NCBI RefSeq assembly: GCF_013364195.1
Contig: NZ_CP054918.1
Coordinates: forward strand, 496,001 to 560,000
Length of the DNA stretch: 64,000 bases
Reading direction: 5' to 3'
Origin: Streptomyces sp. NA04227
GTDB taxonomy: Bacteria > Actinomycetota > Actinomycetes > Streptomycetales > Streptomycetaceae
Shown here in pieces: positions 18,560 through 27,376 of this stretch. The notes below the pieces were generated by a model. That model saw nothing but the letters and a program-made list of their open reading frames with translations, was not told the DNA's origin and did not search any database. The position numbers and the translations under genes are program-made. How positions within the stretch are numbered: position 1 is the stretch's first letter; every line of letters begins with the position of its first letter.

Positions 18560-19309
18560 TCAGTGCGCCAGTGCCGCCCTGTCCCCCATCACCACGACGG
18601 GCCGCTGCGCCGGGTCGAGGGTCCGCAGCAGATGGCGCATAGCGGACTTGGACAGGCTGACGCAGGCGGAGGTGCCGCTGCCGTGGTCCATGTGCAGCCA
18701 GATGCTGCCGCCCTTCGACCGGCCCTCGGGCCGGACCGGGTCGTTGGGTGCGGTGCCCTTGACGCGGTTGTAGTCGATCGCGATGACGTAGTCGAAATCG
18801 TGCCAATGCGTCTTGGCCCAGTAGTGCGGCGCCTGGAACGAGGCGGACGAGGTGTACGGCAGCCTGGCACCGGGGTCGGGCAGCACACCGCCGGCGTCGG
18901 TGAGCGTGAAGACGCCCACCGGACTGCGCCGGTCACCCTCGCGATGGTGTTCCGTCCAGCCCTTCTTGCCGTTGTGCGCGGGCCAGCTCGCCGCGCGTCG
19001 CCAGCCCTCGCCCTGCTTGGTGAACAACACCACCGTCGCGTCAGGGGAGTTGTGGCCCTTGCCGTACACGGCGACCACCTGTCGGCTCCCCGCCGGAATA
19101 CGGCTGCGCAGGCGCTCGCCCACACCCGGCAGGTCGCGGGAGACGGATCCCGGCCCGTCGGCCTTCCGGCTCGCGGTGGGCCTCGCCTCTCCGCCACCCG
19201 CCCCCTTGTCCTGGGATTTCCCGCAGCCACTGCCGGCCGCCGCGAGGAGCACGCAGGCACCCGCCAGCCCCAAGGTCCGTACCGCACTCGCCGTTCGCAT
19301 GCGTTCCAT
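18560..19309 (-). CDS. L,D-transpeptidase (YkuD-like) domain protein, exported
   Basis: This protein of about 249 residues has an N-terminal hydrophobic export segment ending near GSGC, possibly a lipoprotein signal. The C-terminal domain has the YkuD-like catalytic pattern, with His in WLHMDHGSG followed by GTSACVSLS, where Cys is the expected nucleophile. Such enzymes make 3-3 peptidoglycan cross-links or related bonds. The classical SHGC motif is replaced by TSAC, so it belongs to a divergent branch and could have another amidation or transfer role. An ATG at 19300 (three codons later) is an alternative start. Confidence 0.8.
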   Translation of the reverse strand: MERMRTASAVRTLGLAGACVLLAAAGSGCGKSQDKGAGGGEARPTASRKADGPGSVSRDLPGVGERLRSRIPAGSRQVVAVYGKGHNSPDATVVLFTKQGEGWRRAASWPAHNGKKGWTEHHREGDRRSPVGVFTLTDAGGVLPDPGARLPYTSSASFQAPHYWAKTHWHDFDYVIAIDYNRVKGTAPNDPVRPEGRSKGGSIWLHMDHGSGTSACVSLSKSAMRHLLRTLDPAQRPVVVMGDRAALAH

Positions 19310-19477
19310 CGTCGCACCCCGCGGTGGTCACCCGGACGGGCCGTTCGCGCGCACGGTGGCGGGCCGAATACCTGCCGCCGCGGGGAAAACCGTTTGCCCC
19401 TGATGACCACGCCCGGCGAACCTTTCACGGTTCCCGCCCGTTTCGCGGCGCCCGATTCCCGAGAGCCATGGGGCCTC

Positions 19478-21382
19478 ATGAAGATCCAGGACCTTCCGTA
19501 CGCCGACCCGGGTGTGCCCGACGCGCGCTCCGGTCCGCGACTCCTGTGGTGGCTCGGGCGGCAGCAGTCGGGCGGCCAGCTCCGCTCGCTCGGCTGGGGG
19601 CTGATGCACTTTCTGGCCGTCGCCGCCCTGCCGTACGGCGTGGGGTACGCGGTGCAGGCGGTCGTCGACCGCTCGGGCGGCCGACTGGCGCTCGCGGGCG
19701 GCCTGCTCGCGCTGTCCGCGGCGGCCATCGCCGTGGGCGACACCATGCTGCACCGCACCGCCGTCACCAACTGGATCACCGCCGCCGCCCGGGTACAGCA
19801 ACTGCTCGCCCGGAAGACGGCGGTACTCGGCTCGGCGCTGACCCGGCGGGTCGCCGCGGGCGAAGTGGTCGCCGTCTCCACCGGCGACGTCGAGAAGATC
19901 GGCTGGTTCGTCGAGGCCCTGTCGCGGTTCACCGCCGCGGCGGTCACGGTCGTGGTGGCCTGCGCCGGACTGGTCCTGTACGCGCCCTCCCTCGGCTGGA
20001 TGATTGCCCTCGGCATGCCATTGCTCGCCCTGGCCGCACTGCCGCTGCTGCCCAAGGCCACCGAACGCGCCGACGTCCAGCGCGAGAAGGCCGGGCACGC
20101 GACGGAGCTGGCCTCGGACACGGTCGCCGGGCTCCGGGTGCTGCGCGGCATCGGCGGCGAGGAGCTGTTCCTCGACCGATACCGCGAGGCATCGCAGGAG
20201 GTGCGCCACGCGGCCGTGCATAGTGCCCGGATGTGGGCGCTGATCTCCGGCGTCCAAGTCCTCCTTCCCGGGCTGCTGTTGATCGCGGTCGTCTGGCAGG
20301 GAGTGACCCTCACGCGGGAGGGCCGGATGTCGGTCGGCGAACTCGTCACCGTGTACAGCACCGTGACGATGCTCAACTTCCCGTTGCGCCACTTCGAGGA
20401 GATCGCCATGGCGTACTCCTTCTCGCGCCCCTCGGCCAAGCGCGCGGCCCGCGTCCTCTCGCTGGAACGGGACACCGAACCCGGCGGCCCGTGGCCGGAA
20501 CAGCTGCCGAGCGGCGACCTGTACGACCCCCGCACCGGTCTGCTCGCGGCGGCCGGTCGGCTCACGGCCGTCGTCTGCGGCGACCCGGACACCGCGGGCC
20601 GTCTCGCGGACCGGCTGGGCGGCCACGCTCCGGACGAGGACACCGACGGCCCTGGTGTGCTGCTCGGATCCGTACCGCTGGACAACCTGCCGCTGGAAGC
20701 CGCGCGTACGGCCGTGCTCGTCCAGGACAAGGACCCGGTCCTGATGTCGGGCACCCTGCGCGCCCTGCTCGACGTACCGGCCTCGGGCAACGTGCCCGTC
20801 CGGGCGGCGCTCGACGCGGCGCACTGCGCGGACGTGCTGGACGCGCTGGCGCAGCAGTCGGCGGACGGCGGCGATCCGATGGAGGCGCACCTGACGGAGC
20901 GGGGCCGATCACTGTCCGGCGGACAGCGCCAGCGACTCGCGCTGGCGCGCTCGCTGCTCACCGACCCCGAGGTGCTGGTGCTCGACGAGCCGACCTCCGC
21001 CGTCGACTCCCACACCGAGGCGCGGATCGCGGCGGGCGTACGGGAGTTGCGGAAGGGGCGTACGACCGTGGTGTTCACCTCCTCACCGCTGTTGCTGGAC
21101 CGTGCCGACCAGGTCGTCCTGGTCCACGAGGGGAAGGTGGCCGCGACCGGCACGCACCACGAACTGCTGCGCGGCGAGGCGCGGTACCGCGCCGTCGTCA
21201 CCCGCGAGCAGGACGACACCGCACCCGCCGACGGCGCCCTGCCGACCCCCAGGCGCACCGGCGCCGCTTCCGGACACGAGGAAATCCGAGCACCGCAAGA
21301 ACTCCGGGACCTCGGGGAACCCGGCGAACTCACAGGCCTCAAGGAACTGAAGGAACGCAAGGAACTGGAGGAACCCGCATGA
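19478..21382 (+). CDS. ABC exporter half A, with degenerate Walker A and intact signature motif
   Basis: This 634-residue protein has a six-helix transmembrane domain followed by an ATPase domain. The Walker A region reads VVCGDPDTAGRL (near residue 365) and has lost the GxxGxGK(S/T) lysine. The H-loop is also lost (VVFTSSP). The signature LSGGQRQRLALA and Walker B VLVLDEPTS are intact. This complements the next gene, which has an intact Walker A but no proper signature, so the two should form a heterodimer with one working ATP site. The C-terminus is a highly charged Lys/Glu-rich tail. I chose ATG 19478 (MKIQDLPYADPG); an in-frame ATG at 19403 is an alternative. The stop overlaps the partner's start (ATGA). 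Confidence 0.88.
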   Translation: MKIQDLPYADPGVPDARSGPRLLWWLGRQQSGGQLRSLGWGLMHFLAVAALPYGVGYAVQAVVDRSGGRLALAGGLLALSAAAIAVGDTMLHRTAVTNWITAAARVQQLLARKTAVLGSALTRRVAAGEVVAVSTGDVEKIGWFVEALSRFTAAAVTVVVACAGLVLYAPSLGWMIALGMPLLALAALPLLPKATERADVQREKAGHATELASDTVAGLRVLRGIGGEELFLDRYREASQEVRHAAVHSARMWALISGVQVLLPGLLLIAVVWQGVTLTREGRMSVGELVTVYSTVTMLNFPLRHFEEIAMAYSFSRPSAKRAARVLSLERDTEPGGPWPEQLPSGDLYDPRTGLLAAAGRLTAVVCGDPDTAGRLADRLGGHAPDEDTDGPGVLLGSVPLDNLPLEAARTAVLVQDKDPVLMSGTLRALLDVPASGNVPVRAALDAAHCADVLDALAQQSADGGDPMEAHLTERGRSLSGGQRQRLALARSLLTDPEVLVLDEPTSAVDSHTEARIAAGVRELRKGRTTVVFTSSPLLLDRADQVVLVHEGKVAATGTHHELLRGEARYRAVVTREQDDTAPADGALPTPRRTGAASGHEEIRAPQELRDLGEPGELTGLKELKERKELEEPA

Positions 21383-23166
21383 TCGGCGTGGCTCCGCCGA
21401 CGCACGACCCGGACAGTCCGCTGACGGCGGACACCCTGCCGGTGGGCGGGCCGGCGACCGTGCGCGCCTATGTGCGGGATCTGCTGCGGCGGCACCGTCG
21501 CGCCTTCACGGCCCTGGTCGCCGCGAACGGCGCCGCCGTCCTCGCCTCGCTCGTCGGACCGTATCTGCTGGGCGAGTTGGTGCAGAAACTCACCGAGGAA
21601 GGCGCCTCGGCCGAGCTGCACCTCGGCCGCACCCTCGCGGTCTTCGCGCTGGCGCTGGCCGTACAGACCTGGTTCGTACGGGAGGTACGGCTGCGGGGTG
21701 CCGTGCTCGGCGAGCTGATGCTCGCGGACCTCCGGGAGGACTTCCTGGTCCGTTCGGTCGCCCTGCCTCCGGGCGTACTGGAACGAGCCGGGACCGGCGA
21801 TCTGCTGTCGCGCATCACCACCGACATCGACCGGCTCGGCGAGGCCATGCGCGAGGCCGTGCCGCAGCTCACCATCGCCGTGGTCTGGGCGGGGCTGCTG
21901 GTCATCGGCCTCGGCATCACCGCTCCCCCACTGGCCCCCGTACTCCTCCTCGCCGTTCCGCTGCTCGTCGTCGGCTGCCGCTGGTACTTCCGCCGGTCGC
22001 CGTCCGCCTACCGTTCCGAGGCGGCCGGATACGCGGCCGTGGCCGCGGTACTCGCCGAGACCGTCCAGTCCGGCCGCACGGTCGAGGCCCACCGCCTCGG
22101 CAAGGAGCGGGTGGCGCTCTCGGACCGCCGGATCACCGAATGGTCCGCATGGGAGCGCTACACCCTCTGGCTGCGGAGCGTGCTCTTCCCCATCATCAAC
22201 CTCACGCACGCGACGGTGCTGGCCTCGGTCCTCCTGATCGGCGGAGTCTTCGTCCTGGAGGGGTGGATCGGTGTCGGCCAGCTGACGACCGCGGCACTCA
22301 TCGCGCAGATGCTCGTGGAGCCCTTGGGCCTCATTCTGCGCTGGTACGACGAACTCCAGGTCGCACAGGTGTCGTTGGCGCGGCTGGTGGGCGTGCGCGA
22401 CATCGAACCGGCACGGGGGGACGCGACGCTGCGGCCCGAGGGCCGTGGCATGCACGCGGAGCGAGTCCACTTCGGCTACCGGCCCGGGGTCGATGTCCTG
22501 CGTGAGATCACCCTGCGCCTGGAGCCCGGGACACGGCTCGCGCTGGTCGGGCCCTCCGGCGCCGGGAAGTCCACCCTCGGCAGGCTGTTGGCGGGCATCT
22601 ACGCGCCACGCGCGGGCAGTGTCGCCCTCGGCGGCGCGGAACTGTCGCGGATGCCCGCGGAAGAGGTGCGCTCCCATGTGGCCCTGGTCAACCAGGAGCA
22701 CCATGTGTTCACGGGCACGCTCCGGGACAATCTGCGGCTGGCCCAGCCCGGCGCCGACGACGCGGACCTGTGGCGCGCCCTGGAGTCGGTGGACGCCGAG
22801 GACTGGGCACGGGCCGCCGAAGAGGGCCTGGACACACAGGTCGGCTCGGACGGGCTCGCCCTGACTCCGGCCCAGGCCCAGCAGGTGGCCCTCGCCCGTC
22901 TGGTACTCGCCGATCCGCACACCCTGGTGCTCGACGAGGCGACCTCGCTGCTCGATCCGCGGGCGGCCCGGCATCTGGAGCGTTCCCTGGCGCGTGTCCT
23001 CGAAGGACGCACCGTGGTGGCCATCGCGCACCGGTTGCACACGGCGCACGACGCGGACGTCATCGCGGTCGTCGAACAGGGCCGGATCACCGAGTACGGC
23101 AGCCATGACGAGCTCGTCGCGGCCGACGGCGCCTATGCCGCGCTGTGGCGCTCCTGGCACGGCTGA
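21379..23166 (+). CDS. ABC exporter half B, with intact Walker A and degenerate signature motif
   Basis: This 595-residue protein has six transmembrane helices and an ATPase with Walker A GPSGAGKST (about residues 391-399), Walker B TLVLDEATSLLD and H-loop IAHRLHT. The signature is LTPAQAQQVAL instead of LSGGQ. Paired with half A, the composite site made of this Walker A and the LSGGQ of half A is complete. The opposite site lacks both a Walker A lysine and a proper signature. Translation is coupled to half A by a 4-base overlap. The substrate is unknown; multidrug or peptide export is typical of the class. Confidence 0.9.
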   Translation: MIGVAPPTHDPDSPLTADTLPVGGPATVRAYVRDLLRRHRRAFTALVAANGAAVLASLVGPYLLGELVQKLTEEGASAELHLGRTLAVFALALAVQTWFVREVRLRGAVLGELMLADLREDFLVRSVALPPGVLERAGTGDLLSRITTDIDRLGEAMREAVPQLTIAVVWAGLLVIGLGITAPPLAPVLLLAVPLLVVGCRWYFRRSPSAYRSEAAGYAAVAAVLAETVQSGRTVEAHRLGKERVALSDRRITEWSAWERYTLWLRSVLFPIINLTHATVLASVLLIGGVFVLEGWIGVGQLTTAALIAQMLVEPLGLILRWYDELQVAQVSLARLVGVRDIEPARGDATLRPEGRGMHAERVHFGYRPGVDVLREITLRLEPGTRLALVGPSGAGKSTLGRLLAGIYAPRAGSVALGGAELSRMPAEEVRSHVALVNQEHHVFTGTLRDNLRLAQPGADDADLWRALESVDAEDWARAAEEGLDTQVGSDGLALTPAQAQQVALARLVLADPHTLVLDEATSLLDPRAARHLERSLARVLEGRTVVAIAHRLHTAHDADVIAVVEQGRITEYGSHDELVAADGAYAALWRSWHG

Positions 23167-23177
23167 TTCCCCGGCGC

Positions 23178-23231
23178 CCCGGGCCCGCCCGATACCGGAT
23201 CCGGGCCCGGGCCGCCGAGAGCGCTCGGCGG
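23178..23231. terminator. Two tandem hairpins between convergent genes
   Basis: The first stem is a perfect 10 bp (23178-23187 with 23202-23211, 14-base loop). Directly beside it is a perfect 8-bp stem (23212-23219 with 23224-23231) closed by a 4-base loop. They lie between the ABC half-B stop and the stop of the convergent DUF457-like gene. Confidence 0.65.
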
Positions 23232-23249
23232 CCCCGGCACCGGGCCAAG

Positions 23250-24047
23250 TCAGCCGGGCAGCCCCACGGCCCCCACCGCGCCGACCGCACCCACGACCAT
23301 GAACGCGGGCATGAGGACCTTCAGTTCCACCCAACTGCCCGCCCGGAACCGCATCATCCGCGGCGGACCGACCGGGTACCAGCGCTTGCGGCCCACCGGG
23401 ATCGGCCAGAGCACCGGGCAGCCCGAGACGGTCAGGGCGTCGCCCAGGTCGTGCACGAGCGCACCGAGCACGATCGGCAGGCCCAGCCACAGGTACTCCT
23501 GCCCGGGCGAGGTGAACAGCCAGTCCGCCCCGTTGCCCGGCCGGTCCAGGATGTCGGCGAGGATCCAGGACCCGGCCGCCGCGAGCAGCCAGACCAGGAC
23601 GTCGCTGCTCGTACCGCGGGCCGCGCGCCACAGAAGGCCCTCGATGGCGAGCACCAGGTGGACGAAGAGGATGCCGAGCACCGCCCAGCGCCCGCCCGTG
23701 ATGGCGAGCACCGAGAATCCCGCCCCCAGGAACACGGCCCACAGCCAGGTGTGGGTCAGGGTGCGGTGGCCTCCCGAGCGCCGCGGATCGCCCGGGCCCC
23801 GGGTCGCGCGGTAGACGGCGGCCGAGAGCGCGTCGACGATTCCGCACAGCGCTTTGGACAACGGGCCGAAGGCCGTGGAGATCGTCGCGGCCTTGTGGTC
23901 CAGGTCCGGAGCCAGCGCCGCACCGGCGCAGATCAGCGCTCCCACCAGGAGGACCGGCCAGGGCATCGTGTGCCCGGCGGCAGCGACGCCGGCACCGAGC
24001 CCCAGCCAGGCCGCCGCTCCCGAAAGCGAATGTGCCGGTCCCATCAT
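23250..24047 (-). CDS. Membrane-bound metal-dependent hydrolase-like protein (YdjM/DUF457 type)
   Basis: This protein of about 265 residues has several transmembrane segments and the His/Asp pattern of the DUF457/YdjM family: GPAHSLSGA at the N-terminus, APDLDHK, GGHRTLTHTW and LVHDLGDALT. These residues are thought to bind metal. The biochemical function is unproven. Two adjacent ATG codons (24047 and 24044) can start it. It is divergent from the helicase gene. A short GAVGAVGAVG run ends the protein. Confidence 0.85.
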   Translation of the reverse strand: MMGPAHSLSGAAAWLGLGAGVAAAGHTMPWPVLLVGALICAGAALAPDLDHKAATISTAFGPLSKALCGIVDALSAAVYRATRGPGDPRRSGGHRTLTHTWLWAVFLGAGFSVLAITGGRWAVLGILFVHLVLAIEGLLWRAARGTSSDVLVWLLAAAGSWILADILDRPGNGADWLFTSPGQEYLWLGLPIVLGALVHDLGDALTVSGCPVLWPIPVGRKRWYPVGPPRMMRFRAGSWVELKVLMPAFMVVGAVGAVGAVGLPG

Positions 24048-24192
24048 GGTTGTTTCCCGCCCCAATCCTCGTACGCAGGGGTCCACTTGGGCCCGAGCGC
24101 TGACGCCGCGTCGGCGGCTCAGCGTAGCGTTCGGGATCTTCGTACGTCCGTCCGGTTCCGTGATCGTGGCGGAGTACAGGCAAGATGGTGGG

Positions 24193-26706
24193 GTGACCCT
24201 CATCGATCAGCTCCCCCAGACCGCCGATCCCGACGCCCTGTACGAAGCCTTCGAGTCGTGGGCGGGTGAGCGGGGTCTGACCCTCTATCCCCACCAGGAG
24301 GAGGCGCTGATCGAGGTCGTCTCGGGTGCGAATGTGATCGTGTCCACGCCGACCGGTTCGGGCAAGAGCATGATCGCCGCGGGGGCCCACTTCGCCGCTC
24401 TGGCGCGTGACGAGGTCACCTTCTACACCGCCCCCATCAAGGCGCTGGTCTCGGAGAAGTTCTTCGAGCTGTGCAAGATCTTCGGCACCGAGAACGTGGG
24501 CATGCTCACCGGCGACGCCTCGGTCAACGCCGACGCCCCGGTGATCTGCTGCACCGCCGAGGTGCTGGCGTCCATCGCGCTGCGCGACGGCGACCGGGCC
24601 GATGTCGGGCAGGTCGTGATGGACGAGTTCCACTTCTACGCGGAGGGCGACCGGGGCTGGGCCTGGCAGATCCCGATCCTGGAGCTGCCGCAGGCCCAGT
24701 TCGTGCTGATGTCCGCCACCCTCGGCGACGTCGCGATGTTCGAGCAGGACCTCACCCGGCGCACCGGCCGTCCCACGGCCGTCGTCCGCTCGGCCACGCG
24801 CCCGGTCCCGCTCTCGTACGAGTACCGCCTGACCCCGCTGACCGAGACGCTCACCGAACTGCTCGACACCAAGCAGGCGCCCGTCTACATCGTCCACTTC
24901 ACCCAGGCCCAGGCCGTGGAGCGGGCACAGGCGCTGATGAGCATCAACATGTGTACGCGGGAGGAGAAGGACCGCATCGCCGAGCTGATCGGCAATTTCC
25001 GGTTCACCACCAAGTTCGGCCGCAATCTCTCCCGTTACGTGCGCCACGGGATCGGGGTGCACCACGCCGGAATGCTGCCCAAGTACCGCCGCCTGGTCGA
25101 GAAGCTGGCGCAGGCGGGGCTGCTGAAGGTCATCTGCGGTACCGACACGCTCGGTGTCGGCGTCAACGTCCCCATCCGTACCGTCCTGTTCACGGCCCTG
25201 ACCAAGTACGACGGCAGCCGGGTGCGGGTGCTGCGGGCGCGGGAGTTCCACCAGATCGCCGGGCGGGCCGGGCGCGCGGGCTTCGACACGGCGGGCTTCG
25301 TGGTCGCGCAGGCTCCCGAGCACGTCATCGAGAACGAGAAGGCGCTCGCGAAGGCGGGCGAGGACGCCAAGAAGCGCCGCAAGGTCGTACGCAAGAAGGC
25401 GCCGGAGGGCTTCGTCGGCTGGACCGAGAACACCTTCGACAAGCTGATCACCTCCGATCCGGAGCCGCTCACCTCCCGCTTCCGGGTCACCCACACCATG
25501 CTGCTGTCCGTCATCGCCCGGCCGGGCAACGCCTTCGAGGCGATGCGGCACCTCCTGGAGGACAACCACGAGCCGCGCAAGCAGCAGCTGCGCCACATCC
25601 GCCGGGCGATCGCCATCTACCGCTCCCTCCTCGACGGCGGAATCGTGGAGAAGCTCGACGAGCCGGACGCGGAGGGGCGCATCGTGCGCCTGACGGTGGA
25701 TCTGCAGCAGGACTTCGCGCTGAACCAGCCACTGTCCACGTTCGCGCTCGCCGCATTCGACCTGCTCGACCCCGAGTCGCCCTCGTACGCGCTGGACATG
25801 GTCTCGGTGGTCGAGTCCACGCTCGACGACCCCCGGCAGATCCTCGCGGCGCAGCAGAACAAGGCCCGTGGGGAAGCGGTGGCGGCGATGAAGGCGGACG
25901 GCGTCGAGTACGAGGAGCGAATGGAGCGGCTGCAGGACATCAGCTACCCGAAGCCGCTCGATGAGCTGCTCTTCCACGCCTACGACACCTACCGCAAGAG
26001 CCACCCCTGGGTCGGCGACCACCCGCTGTCCCCGAAGTCGGTCATCCGGGACATGTACGAACGGGCCCTGTCCTTCACCGAGTTCGTCTCCTTCTACGAG
26101 CTCGCCCGGACCGAGGGCATCGTGCTGCGCTACCTGGCCAGTGCGTACAAGACGCTCGAGCACACCGTTCCGGACGACCTCAAGTCGGAGGATCTGCAGG
26201 ATCTGATCGCCTGGCTCGGCGAGATGGTCCGCCAGGTGGACTCCAGCCTGCTCGACGAGTGGGAGCAGCTGGCCAACCCGGAGGAGATGACCGCCGAGGA
26301 GGCCCAGGAGAAGGCCGACCAGGTCAAGCCCGTCACGGCCAATGCCCGTGCCTTCCGGGTCCTCGTCCGCAACGCGATGTTCCGGCGCGTCGAGCTGGCC
26401 GCCCTGGACAACGCGGAGGAACTGGGCGAGATGGACGCCGAGTCCGGCTGGGACGCGGACGCGTGGGGCGAGGCGCTGGACGCCTACTGGGACGAGTACG
26501 ACGAGCTGGGCACCGGCCCCGACGCGCGCGGCCCTCGGCTGCTGCGGATCGAGGAGGTTCCGGCCGACGCGCTGTGGCGGGTGCGCCAGACCTTCGCCGA
26601 CCCCAACGGCGACCACGACTGGGGCATCAGTGCGGAGGTCGACCTGACCGCCTCGGACGCCGAGGGCAGGGCCGTGGTCCGGGTCACCGACGTGGGCCAG
26701 TTGTGA
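24193..26706 (+). CDS. Ski2/Mtr4-like DEAD/DEAH-box helicase with DUF3516-like C-terminus
   Basis: This 837-residue RNA/DNA helicase has Walker A in STPTGSGKS, motif II DEFH (VVMDEFHFY), motif III MSATL, and helicase C motifs GIGVHHAGMLP, GTDTLGVGVNVP and HQIAGRAGRAGF. The rest (about residues 440-837) is a helical accessory region of the Streptomyces/mycobacterial Ski2-like type. GTG 24193 gives the start MTLIDQLPQT. It probably works in RNA processing or turnover. It is followed 10 bases later by the remnant thioesterase gene. Confidence 0.92.
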   Translation: MTLIDQLPQTADPDALYEAFESWAGERGLTLYPHQEEALIEVVSGANVIVSTPTGSGKSMIAAGAHFAALARDEVTFYTAPIKALVSEKFFELCKIFGTENVGMLTGDASVNADAPVICCTAEVLASIALRDGDRADVGQVVMDEFHFYAEGDRGWAWQIPILELPQAQFVLMSATLGDVAMFEQDLTRRTGRPTAVVRSATRPVPLSYEYRLTPLTETLTELLDTKQAPVYIVHFTQAQAVERAQALMSINMCTREEKDRIAELIGNFRFTTKFGRNLSRYVRHGIGVHHAGMLPKYRRLVEKLAQAGLLKVICGTDTLGVGVNVPIRTVLFTALTKYDGSRVRVLRAREFHQIAGRAGRAGFDTAGFVVAQAPEHVIENEKALAKAGEDAKKRRKVVRKKAPEGFVGWTENTFDKLITSDPEPLTSRFRVTHTMLLSVIARPGNAFEAMRHLLEDNHEPRKQQLRHIRRAIAIYRSLLDGGIVEKLDEPDAEGRIVRLTVDLQQDFALNQPLSTFALAAFDLLDPESPSYALDMVSVVESTLDDPRQILAAQQNKARGEAVAAMKADGVEYEERMERLQDISYPKPLDELLFHAYDTYRKSHPWVGDHPLSPKSVIRDMYERALSFTEFVSFYELARTEGIVLRYLASAYKTLEHTVPDDLKSEDLQDLIAWLGEMVRQVDSSLLDEWEQLANPEEMTAEEAQEKADQVKPVTANARAFRVLVRNAMFRRVELAALDNAEELGEMDAESGWDADAWGEALDAYWDEYDELGTGPDARGPRLLRIEEVPADALWRVRQTFADPNGDHDWGISAEVDLTASDAEGRAVVRVTDVGQL

Positions 26707-26716
26707 GCGCCGCGGC

Positions 26717-27376
26717 GTGGGGCCGGACCTCGTCCCCGCGCCGCGACACCGGCCGGGCGGGGCGGACCGGCCGTTCGAGCCGGAACCGGACAAGCGGGGC
26801 CGCACGATCTTCAATCTCACCGCCTCCTTTCACAAGGCCGAACAGGGCGGCATCGAGCACCAGTTGCCGCCCGCACGGCAGGTGCCCGAGCCCGAGTCCC
26901 TGCCCTCTGTCGTCGACGAGATCAGGGCGCGCCTGGGCACGCTGCCCGAAGAATGGGAACGCCTCGCCCGTCGGCAGCCCTTCGACATCAGATATGTCGA
27001 CCGACTGCGTTGGGATCGTGCGGAAGTCGAAGGTGCTCAGCCCCGAAGTGCCGTGTGGATGCGGGCCGTCGGCCCACTGGGCGAGGATCCGCTGGTGCAC
27101 ACCTGCGCGTTGACGTACGCCAGTGACATGACGCTGCTCGACGCGGTACGCATCCCCGTCGAACCGCTCTGGGGCACCCGAGGCTTCGACATGGCCTCCC
27201 TCGACCACGCGATGTGGTTCCACCGGCCCTTCCGCGCCGACGAGTGGTTCCTCTACGACCAGGAGTCCCCGATCGCCACGGGTGGCAGGGGTCTTGCCCG
27301 CGGCCGCATCTACGACCGGCAGGGACGCATGCTGGTGTCGGTGGTGCAGGAGGGGCTCTTCCGGCCGGTGTCCTGA
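26717..27376 (+). pseudogene. 5'-truncated acyl-CoA thioesterase II (TesB-like)
   Basis: The frame encodes the second part of a double-hotdog TesB thioesterase from GRTIFNLTASFHK onward: LTYASDMTLLDA with the Asp of the catalytic set, AMWFHRPFRADEWFLYD, and VVQEGLFRP with the conserved Gln. Intact TesB proteins are about 280-290 residues. Here only about 190 align, and the first hotdog (about 100 residues) is replaced by about 35 Pro/Arg-rich residues that look non-native. The only start is a GTG without a Shine-Dalgarno, 11 bases after the helicase stop. I read this as a deletion remnant, perhaps formed when the helicase gene end and TesB were brought together. A functional short hotdog protein is possible but less likely. 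The 3' end overlaps the convergent DUF6397-like gene. Confidence 0.7.

Noticed and set aside
18589..26820. Very long open frame on the minus strand (over 2,700 codons)
   Set aside because: It runs antisense through the LD-transpeptidase, two ABC genes, DUF457 and helicase genes, all of which have clear family motifs. Its translation is low-complexity Arg/Gly/Val and has no domain. It is a by-product of high GC.
26703..27113. GTG overlapping the helicase stop as a start for a following gene
   Set aside because: That frame gives Arg/Ser/Pro-rich sequence with no similarity, while the neighbouring frame encodes the TesB remnant.
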